From Promethearchaeota archaeon (lineage in GTDB: Archaea; Asgardarchaeota; Lokiarchaeia; Sigynarchaeales; SOKP01): a stretch of 7,210 bases of DNA. Below are positions 1-5,197 of this stretch, one piece after another (position 1 is the first letter of the stretch; each line of letters opens with the position of its first letter). The notes under the pieces were generated by a model. The model was not told the DNA's origin. It made no database searches and worked only from the letters and a program-made list of their open reading frames with translations. The DNA lies in the NCBI GenBank assembly GCA_004524425.1, contig SDNN01000147.1, forward strand, positions 1-7,210, written 5' to 3'. The translations under genes and the position numbers were made by a program.

Positions 1-324
1 TAAATCTGTTTCCTTAAAAATATCTCTTCGTTCGCTATGGCCTAGTATTACATATTTAACACCTATATCTTTTAAAAAAATTGGGGATATCTCACCTGTA
101 AATGCCCCCTTGTCCTCAAAATACATGTTTTGAGCTCCAATTATTATATTTGATTTCTTAACTAAGTCAACTGCAGAAATCAAAGAAGTAAAAGGTGGAG
201 CGATAACAATATCCACATTATCAATTTTCTTAACTAGAGGAACTAATCTTTTGAGCATTTGTCTTGTCCCTTCAGGAGTTCCCCTATTCATTTTCCAGTT
301 TCCGCCAATAATTAGTTTTCTCAT
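1..324 (-). CDS. tpiA: Triosephosphate isomerase, N-terminal part (runs off window)
   Basis: Glycolytic/gluconeogenic enzyme interconverting dihydroxyacetone phosphate and glyceraldehyde 3-phosphate in the cytosol. The frame reads without a stop from an ATG at 324 to the window edge, giving 108 residues. Seen: GNWKMN at residues 8-13 with the substrate-binding/catalytic lysine K11, GAQNM at 63-67, GAFTGEIS at 73-80, and ILGHSERR at 93-100 with the catalytic histidine H96. The catalytic glutamate and phosphate-gripping loop lie beyond the edge. The GAQN, GAFTGE and GHSERR signatures and their spacing resemble the roughly 250-residue bacterial/eukaryotic enzyme rather than the shorter canonical archaeal TIM. 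The start is supported by family alignment and by a TATA-like TTTATAA about 31 nt upstream, suggesting a leaderless transcript. It follows hdrC on the same strand with an 86-nt gap, probably as its own transcription unit. Confidence 0.95.
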   Translation of the reverse strand, partial: MRKLIIGGNWKMNRGTPEGTRQMLKRLVPLVKKIDNVDIVIAPPFTSLISAVDLVKKSNIIIGAQNMYFEDKGAFTGEISPIFLKDIGVKYVILGHSERRDIFKETDL

Positions 325-350
325 GTTTATCTATTCCTTATTAAATTAAG

Positions 351-359
351 GTTATAAAA
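351..359 (-). promoter_or_regulatory. TATA-like box for tpiA
   Basis: On the minus strand the sequence reads ATTTTATAAC, with TTTATAA centred about 31 nt before the tpiA ATG. That spacing puts the predicted transcription start close to the start codon, and no Shine-Dalgarno sequence lies between. Predicted from sequence only. Confidence 0.5.
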
Positions 360-400
360 TGTAAATGCAATTTAATATAAAAACAATTTATAAAATGATT

Positions 401-410
401 TAAAAAAAGA
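401..410 (-). terminator. T-tract terminator after hdrC
   Basis: Immediately after the hdrC stop codon the minus strand reads TCTTTTTTTA, a run of seven T. Oligo-T tracts in the non-template strand are the usual archaeal intrinsic termination signal. No strong hairpin precedes it. Confidence 0.5.
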
Positions 411-917
411 TTATTCTTCCTGTTTTGGCAATTTTTCATCCAACTTGGTTGCTTTCAGAAGCTTTTTAATCTCTTCAACATCGGGAGCCATTATTTTTGG
501 AAGCCCTAGCTGATCTCGCCTTCTTTCTATAGCAGGTTGCATTGGAATTGCTTTGGCATTTTCTAATATAGTAGATGCTTGAGTAGTGTAATATTCTGGT
601 GCCTCACCACGCTCAACGCTTTTATTCTTTAAAATCGTGAAAATTTCTGTTAGTTCTACCTTTTGCGGACACACCTCGTCGCAAGTATCACATATCGTAC
701 ACCCCCATATGTTGAATGTATTTTCAGGACCGAAAATCTTCTCCTTTAAACCCAATAAAGCATCTAATATCAATCTACGTGGATTATATCTGCCTTCAGT
801 CACTTGCGCGACCGGACACGCACCCGAACACGTGGCGCATTGATAACAATAAGCGAGTGTACTGCCAATATCTGATTTTATAATCTCGTTTCTAAATTCA
901 AAATCAATGGTTGCCAT
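411..917 (-). CDS. hdrC: Heterodisulfide reductase subunit C-like 4Fe-4S protein
   Basis: An HdrC-type electron-transfer protein of 168 aa that normally passes electrons between the flavin subunit HdrA and the HdrB subunit, or to a membrane partner, in cytosolic heterodisulfide reductase complexes. Seen: two complete CxxCxxCxxxCP motifs, C24/C27/C30/C34 (within CYQCATCSGACP) and C73/C76/C79/C83 (within CTICDTCDEVCP). Between them is the NPRRL motif (45-49), typical of HdrC where the chain contacts the cluster region. The C-terminal third is charged and helical. Length fits the family (about 170-190 aa). No hdrA or hdrB is present in the window, so the partner is unknown. The gene is transcribed divergently from a thioredoxin gene 265 nt away, which could indicate a shared redox role, but that is inference. 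The ATG start is supported by a TATA box about 30 nt upstream and no in-frame extension is needed. It could equally be the C subunit of an Hdr-like or glycolate/lactate-oxidase-type complex. Confidence 0.9.
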   Translation of the reverse strand: MATIDFEFRNEIIKSDIGSTLAYCYQCATCSGACPVAQVTEGRYNPRRLILDALLGLKEKIFGPENTFNIWGCTICDTCDEVCPQKVELTEIFTILKNKSVERGEAPEYYTTQASTILENAKAIPMQPAIERRRDQLGLPKIMAPDVEEIKKLLKATKLDEKLPKQEE

Positions 918-941
918 TTTTAGAAGTAAATATTCGTGATT

Positions 942-954
942 ATTATATATAATT
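942..954 (-). promoter_or_regulatory. TATA box for hdrC
   Basis: The minus strand reads AATTATATATAAT, centred about 30 nt before the hdrC ATG and preceded by a purine-rich stretch (ACTTAAAGA) that could serve as a TFB-recognition element. This is the best-looking promoter in the window; the spacing implies a leaderless or nearly leaderless mRNA. Confidence 0.6.
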
Positions 955-1150
955 ATTATCTTTAAGTTTTAAAATTATTTCTTTTCATTTAATTGTCAAA
1001 TCAAGGATTTAATTAATATTCCAAGAAAAATTAAGATTTGTCCTGCAACAACAAAAATAATATTGATTCGAAATTCACGACTTTTTTTCTATTCTATAAA
1101 TAAAAAGAATAAAAAGAAACAAACACTTACAAAAAATAAGTAAATATTAG

Positions 1151-1162
1151 ATAATTAAATAT
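1151..1162 (+). promoter_or_regulatory. Possible TATA element for thioredoxin gene
   Basis: ATAATTAAATAT is centred about 27 nt before the ATG at 1183. The whole spacer is AT-rich and a second candidate (AAATATTA, around 1142-1149) lies slightly further away, so the choice is uncertain. No Shine-Dalgarno precedes the start codon. Confidence 0.35.
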
Positions 1163-1182
1163 CACAGACTTTAACGATTAAA

Positions 1183-1542
1183 ATGGTAAATATTGAAGAT
1201 TTAAAAAATGTTGGCTTAGAAATTAATGATGAGCACAAAAATGGCAAATTACTTATAGATATTTATACAACCTGGTGCGGACCTTGTAAGTTCGTTGCTC
1301 CCATTCTCCATAAACTTAGAGATGAAGGGCTTATCAAGCTTATTCAAGTTGACTTGGATCAACACAGGCCTTTAGGAGAGATGTTTGGTATCACGGCTAT
1401 TCCAACCTTGTTATTTTTTAAAGACGGAAAACTCTTGGACAATACCATTGAAGTTCAAGGTCAACCATTAGTACATAAAGGCATGATGATTGGCGCAGCA
1501 GGAGAGCCCATTTTAAGAGAGATAATCTCTCAAATGGATTAA
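1183..1542 (+). CDS. Thioredoxin (WCGPC active site)
   Basis: A cytosolic dithiol-disulfide oxidoreductase of 119 aa. Seen: the WCGPCK redox motif at 31-36 (C32, C35), and a preceding hydrophobic strand LLIDIYTT that carries the buried Asp26-type position (D26). The cis-proline is in the AIPT loop (P74), followed by FFKDGK (78-83), all in classic thioredoxin order. It is slightly longer than the usual 105-110 aa: about 14 extra residues (roughly 86-101) lie between the FKDGK turn and the final IGAAGEPILREII helix, where E. coli thioredoxin has only a short link before its conserved Gly. No signal peptide or membrane segment. It stands alone on its strand, divergent from hdrC and 208 nt ahead of the next gene. 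Its reductase is not in the window. ATG at 1183 is the only sensible start and appears leaderless. Identity as a thioredoxin fold is firm; the exact substrate is unknown. Confidence 0.92.
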   Translation: MVNIEDLKNVGLEINDEHKNGKLLIDIYTTWCGPCKFVAPILHKLRDEGLIKLIQVDLDQHRPLGEMFGITAIPTLLFFKDGKLLDNTIEVQGQPLVHKGMMIGAAGEPILREIISQMD

Positions 1543-1554
1543 ACGTAATTAATC

Positions 1555-1611
1555 ATCTCTTTTCAAATTTTTTTATCAAGAAAAAAGAGATTCAATTTTT
1601 TTAGAATTGAA
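1555..1611 (+). terminator. Hairpin plus T-tract terminator region after thioredoxin gene
   Basis: Shortly after the stop codon, ATCTCTTTT (1555-1563) can pair with AAAAGAGAT (1583-1591), enclosing a loop with a run of seven T. A second arm pair, TTCAATT (1591-1597) and AATTGAA (1605-1611), directly follows and again encloses a T7 run. Both T-runs could act as archaeal termination signals. The structures are predicted by eye. Confidence 0.5.
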
Positions 1612-1720
1612 TATTTTAAAGGTTCAATTCTGATTACTTACTATTTGATTTTTTTAAAGATTAATAATACTTTTATTAAGATTAAAAGCTTTAAAACAGA
1701 TCGTTATTTTTAACCCATAA

Positions 1721-1730
1721 TTTAAAATAA
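1721..1730 (+). promoter_or_regulatory. TATA-like box for the TRAPP/V4R operon
   Basis: TTTAAAATAA is centred about 26 nt before the ATG at 1751. This spacing fits a leaderless transcript, and no Shine-Dalgarno lies ahead of the first gene. It would drive both genes of the operon, since the second starts 2 nt after the first ends. Confidence 0.5.
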
Positions 1731-1750
1731 TTTATCTCACGGTTACATCA

Positions 1751-2254
1751 ATGAATTATACTAAAGCAGAGGTTCTAGAATCTGAAGCAGTTATGAATCA
1801 GATGCGTAATGCAATCTATCATTTGGCACGATTCGTGGAAAAAGCTGGTAAGACAGACATTAAAGAGCGATTGCGGAAAATGGGACGAAATATTGCTCGG
1901 ACCCTCCATCAATATTGGAAGCCAATTGAGATTGTAACAACTTCAAATGTGCGAGATGTAATCTCAACAATATATAAAAAAATCTTAATTTCTTCTGTTT
2001 CAATAGAAATTGAAAATGATCACATACATGTGAAAGATAACGATTGTGCTCTATGTAAATATCATTATGAGGATGTATATATAGCGGGATGTGAAATAAT
2101 CTTGGGGATGGTTTCTGAATTTGTCTCTCTAATAAGTAGAGAATCAAAGCACATTTCTTCTATTTATTTAGACCCAGTGGAAGTGGATAAATCTAAAGCC
2201 TATGGAGACACGATGTGTATTCAAGTATATAAAATTAAACAAGGAGGAGCTTGA
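1751..2254 (+). CDS. TRAPP/Bet3-like V4R-fold protein, single domain
   Basis: A 167-aa protein of the Bet3/V4R (4-vinyl reductase-type) superfamily. The N-terminal helices contain LRKMGRNIARTL (41-52), strongly reminiscent of the L-x-x-M-G-x-N-I-x-x-x-L helix of eukaryotic Bet3/TRAPPC3. A strand follows (SSVSIEIE, 81-88), then the V4R-style cysteine pair C99xxC102 and the helix YIAGCEIILGMVSEFV (110-125). The closing strand hairpin has the signature AYGDTMC (150-156) before a final beta strand. In eukaryotes Bet3-fold proteins are TRAPP tethering-complex subunits; in prokaryotes V4R domains bind small molecules or fatty acids, sometimes with metal-binding cysteines. Here C99, C102, C114 and C156 are available. 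It is the first gene of an operon with a second, longer family member that begins 2 nt after its stop, which suggests a heterodimer (inference). There is no membrane segment. Superfamily membership is a confident reading of motifs from memory; the cellular role is unknown. Confidence 0.75.
   Translation: MNYTKAEVLESEAVMNQMRNAIYHLARFVEKAGKTDIKERLRKMGRNIARTLHQYWKPIEIVTTSNVRDVISTIYKKILISSVSIEIENDHIHVKDNDCALCKYHYEDVYIAGCEIILGMVSEFVSLISRESKHISSIYLDPVEVDKSKAYGDTMCIQVYKIKQGGA
2241..2248 (+). promoter_or_regulatory. Shine-Dalgarno site deciding the start of the second operon gene
   Basis: AAGGAGGA, the only strong Shine-Dalgarno sequence noticed ahead of a start in the window, lies in the last codons of the upstream gene. 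It is 9 nt from the ATG at 2257 but only 3 nt from the in-frame TTG at 2251, so it favours the ATG. It fits translation of an internal operon gene, while the first genes of transcripts here appear leaderless. Confidence 0.75.
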
Positions 2255-2256
2255 TA

Positions 2257-3723
2257 ATGGGAGCATTCCAATGGTTAATGAAAAAAATTACTAAAGCTTT
2301 TGGACGTAGCACAAATGCTTTGTTTTATACACTACTTTATCGAGAAATTCTAAAAGAAATCAATGAAATCACCACTAATGAAGAAGAAAGTTTAAAAATC
2401 TTGAGAGATATTGGTAAAAAGGCTTCATATGAATCTTGTGAGCGAAAATCTGCTGTATTCAAATTCATGCCGGGCAGCCCTAATAAGGTTTTGAAGTATT
2501 TTGAAATTTTATGGTCCGTTGTATTCGGGATGGAGATGGGAGAGGTGGAATATGAAGAAATATTTAAAGAGGGAGCCAAGTACAATGATTATATTTTGAA
2601 TATTAAAAAAAACCCAATGTGTGCCGGTTATGGGGAAGATTACGAAGATACTTTTGACTTTAGTAAAGTGAGTGAAGAATCAGAAGGGTGTTCAGCTGGT
2701 TTAGCTGGAATGCTCGAATCTGTGGCAAATTTTGTTCTAAAAATAAAAAAAAGTGATTTTAGAATAGGAATTACTGAAAAAAAGTGTATTGCTAAGGGTG
2801 ATGATTGTTTACAATTATATTGTAGGATTTATGACTATTTAGAATGGAAAGAATACTTAATTTCAAAAGCAAAAGAAAGAGAAGCTTCTGAATTTTATTT
2901 CGAGGAAGGAATAGAAACGGAAATTGATCAAGAAGCTAAATTGGATTTCATGGACAAATTACAAGATGCATTGAGTTTGGATAAATTAGATGATCTCTTG
3001 GATGAACCTCTCGAAAGTATTAAAGAAAAAGTAGCTGAACTCATAAGAGATAAATTAAACATGGAACCAGACCATTTTTTTGATTATTTCCGTAATTATG
3101 AAGACGATATGATACGAATCATTGGATTTTTAATGATCCATCTGATGAATGAATATGGCGGTTTTGTCAAAAAGATTCTCTCGAATGAATTCTTGGCAAG
3201 AGTTTTTGGATATTTATTCAAACAGGTCAAAGAATTAGTATTATTATTTATTCCGTTAGATGTCATTGGCGATTATAATCTATTAATGGTTAGCTTTTTA
3301 GATGGTTTAGCACCTCCAGAAATGGTAGAAAATGTAAGAAAATTTACCGGGAAAGATACGATTAATTACCTTTTCGAAGGTGCTCAAATTGCTTTAGAAA
3401 ATTTAGGTATTGATTTTGCTGAATTGAAGGAAAATGTATGGGAAGAAATGAAAAAAGAAAGAGAAGATGGATTGGTTTCAGCAGATCAAACCATGATGGA
3501 AAAAACTCAAGAGAAATTTCCTAAAATAATACAAATAATTCAAGAATTAATGATGCTCTTGAACGAGATCCTTACTCTACCCATTCGGGTTTTAATTTCA
3601 GAAAGTCATTATGGATTAAAAACTGCCATTAACTCAGTAGTTTCTGAACAAGAAGGTCTTTACGGGAGTATCAGGGACAGAATGGATAACATCTTTGATC
3701 AAATCCAAGAAATAAGAAAATAA
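2257..3723 (+). CDS. TRAPP/V4R-like N-terminal domain with long helical C-terminal extension
   Basis: A 488-aa protein. Residues 1-192 look like a second, divergent Bet3/V4R domain. There is a helix with LKILRDIGKKA (46-56), matching the LxxMGxNI-type helix of the upstream gene, then a central region ending in the strand NDYILNIKKNPMC (110-122), which recalls the strand-plus-NP element of eukaryotic Bet3. Next comes a Gly/Ala-rich helix (144-162) and the V4R closing signature KKCIAKGDDC (175-184). Residues 193-488 are mostly predicted helix: a charged segment (about 200-235), a hydrophobic, amphipathic block (about 285-350) without a clear transmembrane span, and a C-terminal helical stretch ending in a basic, coiled-coil-like tail. 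I do not recognise this extension. An in-frame TTG at 2251 is possible, but the ATG at 2257 has the properly spaced Shine-Dalgarno. It is translated directly after its shorter paralogue, so the two are probably made in stoichiometric amounts and may interact. It ends 2 nt from a convergent gene. Confidence 0.7.
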   Translation: MGAFQWLMKKITKAFGRSTNALFYTLLYREILKEINEITTNEEESLKILRDIGKKASYESCERKSAVFKFMPGSPNKVLKYFEILWSVVFGMEMGEVEYEEIFKEGAKYNDYILNIKKNPMCAGYGEDYEDTFDFSKVSEESEGCSAGLAGMLESVANFVLKIKKSDFRIGITEKKCIAKGDDCLQLYCRIYDYLEWKEYLISKAKEREASEFYFEEGIETEIDQEAKLDFMDKLQDALSLDKLDDLLDEPLESIKEKVAELIRDKLNMEPDHFFDYFRNYEDDMIRIIGFLMIHLMNEYGGFVKKILSNEFLARVFGYLFKQVKELVLLFIPLDVIGDYNLLMVSFLDGLAPPEMVENVRKFTGKDTINYLFEGAQIALENLGIDFAELKENVWEEMKKEREDGLVSADQTMMEKTQEKFPKIIQIIQELMMLLNEILTLPIRVLISESHYGLKTAINSVVSEQEGLYGSIRDRMDNIFDQIQEIRK

Positions 3724-3725
3724 TC

Positions 3726-4616
3726 CTAAAAATCTTTAAATTCAAAATTACGAAAAATCTCTTTAATCCTTATTTTCTCCTCTTTTGATAGCCACCTATC
3801 CCGATAATATTCTGAGTTTACTGCTATTGTTTTCACCTTTGATAACCAAAGCGGATTATACGGTAAAAGTCCAATTTTTTTAATTTCAAGAGATTTCAAA
3901 TATTCTGCTAAACTAACTAGATTTGACTCTGTTGCGGTTACGTTTGGAATAAGTGGGATGCGAGGTAAAATTTCTATGTCCCGTCTTATTATGCTTTCAA
4001 AATTTTGAAGAATTAATTCATTAGAAACTCCGCAATATTTTTTATGTGCTTTTGAATCATATATTTTTAAATCAAAATAAATTAAATCCAAATAAGGCAA
4101 TAAGTATTTGTTGAACTGCTTTTCATTATAATATCCGCAAGTTTCAAGGCATGAATGTATGTTATCTTTTATAAGGTATTTTAATAATTCGTGTAGATAA
4201 TTTACGTGAAAAGTAGGCTCTCCACCCGAAAGAGTTACACCGCCGCCAGAATTATCATAGAAAATTTTATCCTTAAGGATTAATTCTCTTAAGGAATTAA
4301 TGTCATAATAGTTCCCAACATATTTTATTGCTTCACTTGGACAGACTATTATGCAGTTCCCACATAAAACGCATTTATCTCGATGGATCCTATATTTATA
4401 AGAAAAATCGATTGCATCATGTTCACATGCCTCTAGACAACTCTCACAGCCAAGACAATCTTCAATATTAAAGGATATTTCCTGGGTGGGTGATTTTGTT
4501 TCAGGATTCTGACACCACACGCAAGATAATGGGCATCCTTTAAAAAAAATAACTGTACGGATTCCCGGTCCGTCGTCCAATGAATTTCTCTTAATGTCAA
4601 CAATGAGAGTTCTCAT
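3726..4616 (-). CDS. Glycyl-radical enzyme activating protein (radical SAM, PflA family)
   Basis: A radical S-adenosylmethionine enzyme that installs the glycyl radical on a partner such as pyruvate formate-lyase, a diol dehydratase or a benzylsuccinate-synthase-like enzyme, under anaerobic conditions. From the preferred ATG it is 296 aa. Seen: DDGPGIRT at 14-21, the radical-SAM CxxxCxxC as GCPLSCVWC (C28, C32, C35), and two ferredoxin-type CxxCxxCxxxC motifs (C54/57/60/64 and C82/85/88/92) typical of the long activase subclass. The SAM-binding SGGGVTLSGGEPT is at 123-135, with LETCG, YFDLK and LLPYNPLW further on. A longer frame could begin at a GTG at 4658. I prefer the ATG at 4616 because family members start about a dozen residues before the DGPG motif, and a TATA-like TTAAAAAATT lies about 26 nt upstream of it. 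No glycyl radical enzyme is in the window, so the substrate is open. The gene is convergent with the preceding operon (2-nt gap) and divergent from the phosphatase gene. Confidence 0.92.
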   Translation of the reverse strand: MRTLIVDIKRNSLDDGPGIRTVIFFKGCPLSCVWCQNPETKSPTQEISFNIEDCLGCESCLEACEHDAIDFSYKYRIHRDKCVLCGNCIIVCPSEAIKYVGNYYDINSLRELILKDKIFYDNSGGGVTLSGGEPTFHVNYLHELLKYLIKDNIHSCLETCGYYNEKQFNKYLLPYLDLIYFDLKIYDSKAHKKYCGVSNELILQNFESIIRRDIEILPRIPLIPNVTATESNLVSLAEYLKSLEIKKIGLLPYNPLWLSKVKTIAVNSEYYRDRWLSKEEKIRIKEIFRNFEFKDF

Positions 4617-4636
4617 GCTAATGATATATAGTAAAG

Positions 4637-4646
4637 AATTTTTTAA
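4637..4646 (-). promoter_or_regulatory. Possible TATA-like element for the activase gene
   Basis: The minus strand reads TTAAAAAATT, centred about 26 nt before the ATG at 4616. A more canonical TATATAT (4624-4630) is only about 11 nt from that ATG, too close to serve a transcript starting there. Assignment is tentative. Confidence 0.3.
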
Positions 4647-4737
4647 CTTAAATTCCACTATTATTAAACTAAAAAAGCTTGATAAAATTCCTATTGATTC
4701 CTAACAAAAAAGAAATAATATGAATTAACCACTCACC

Positions 4738-5190
4738 ATGGAAAAGATTTACAAAATTACTGACAAATTATACGTCGGATCCTACCGAGCAGCAAGAAGA
4801 TTGAAAAAACTCAAAAAAGAGGGAATCAATGCCATAGTTAATTTAATGGAAAAAGAGAAATATGATCCCGGCACTGATTTCAATTATTTGTTTAAACCTT
4901 TAAAAGACAGAGAATACATAAAATTTGAAGATTTGCATGAAATTTTAGATTTTATTGAAAAAGAAACTAAAAAAGGAAAGGTTCTCGTGCATTGCCATTC
5001 TGGCATATCCCGAAGTGGGGGGATTATAATCGCTAGATTATTATCTGAACATCCTGATTGGACTTGGGATTCTGCGAGAAAATTTGCTAGAACCATGAGA
5101 AGCATCTCTCCACATCCGAGAATAAAAGAATCCATCCTTGACTATTTTGAGAAAATCGAAGGAAAACCAAGATCAAAAGAACGAGATTAA
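4738..5190 (+). CDS. Dual-specificity-type protein phosphatase
   Basis: A cysteine-dependent protein phosphatase of the DSP/PTP superfamily, 150 aa, cytosolic. Seen: the N-terminal KITDKLYVGSYRAAR (6-20), the typical 'I-x-x-x-L-Y-V-G' opening of DSP domains, then the strand NAIVNLM (31-37). The general-acid aspartate is probably D57 in PLKDRE. The phosphate-binding loop is VHCHSGISRSG (84-94), with nucleophile C86 and R92 in the HCx5R pattern, and the residue after R92 is serine as expected. A helix with a proline-containing IS-PHPRI segment (103-109) follows, resembling the 'PN..F...L' helix of the family. The length is that of a bare catalytic domain; the last residues are basic and probably disordered. 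It probably removes phosphate from Ser/Thr/Tyr residues, but the substrate is unknown. No kinase is in view. The ATG at 4738 has no Shine-Dalgarno and only weak TATA-like AATAATAT about 20 nt upstream. It is convergent with the acetyltransferase gene, 7 nt apart. Confidence 0.9.
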   Translation: MEKIYKITDKLYVGSYRAARRLKKLKKEGINAIVNLMEKEKYDPGTDFNYLFKPLKDREYIKFEDLHEILDFIEKETKKGKVLVHCHSGISRSGGIIIARLLSEHPDWTWDSARKFARTMRSISPHPRIKESILDYFEKIEGKPRSKERD

Positions 5191-5197
5191 CGAAATC

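Noticed and set aside
637..843. Open frame of 68 codons on the plus strand opposite hdrC
   Set aside because: It is antisense to the cysteine-rich HdrC coding region, has no recognisable motif or promoter, and is explained by the strong HdrC reading.
1860..2147. Minus-strand open frame opposite the first TRAPP-like gene
   Set aside because: Composition is low-complexity (leucine, histidine, glutamine) with no family motif, while the plus strand gives a clear V4R/Bet3-type protein.
2251..2256. TTG start at 2251 for the second TRAPP-like gene
   Set aside because: It is only 3 nt from the Shine-Dalgarno; the ATG at 2257 is correctly spaced.
2337..2585. Minus-strand open frame opposite the second TRAPP-like gene
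   Set aside because: It is serine-rich, without motifs, and fully overlapped by the plus-strand domain with conserved signatures.
4617..4658. GTG start at 4658 for the activase gene
   Set aside because: It would add 14 residues absent from typical family members, and the likely promoter element at 4637-4646 would fall inside the coding sequence.
4884..5135. Minus-strand open frame opposite the phosphatase gene
   Set aside because: It is antisense to the HCx5R catalytic region and shows no protein family features.
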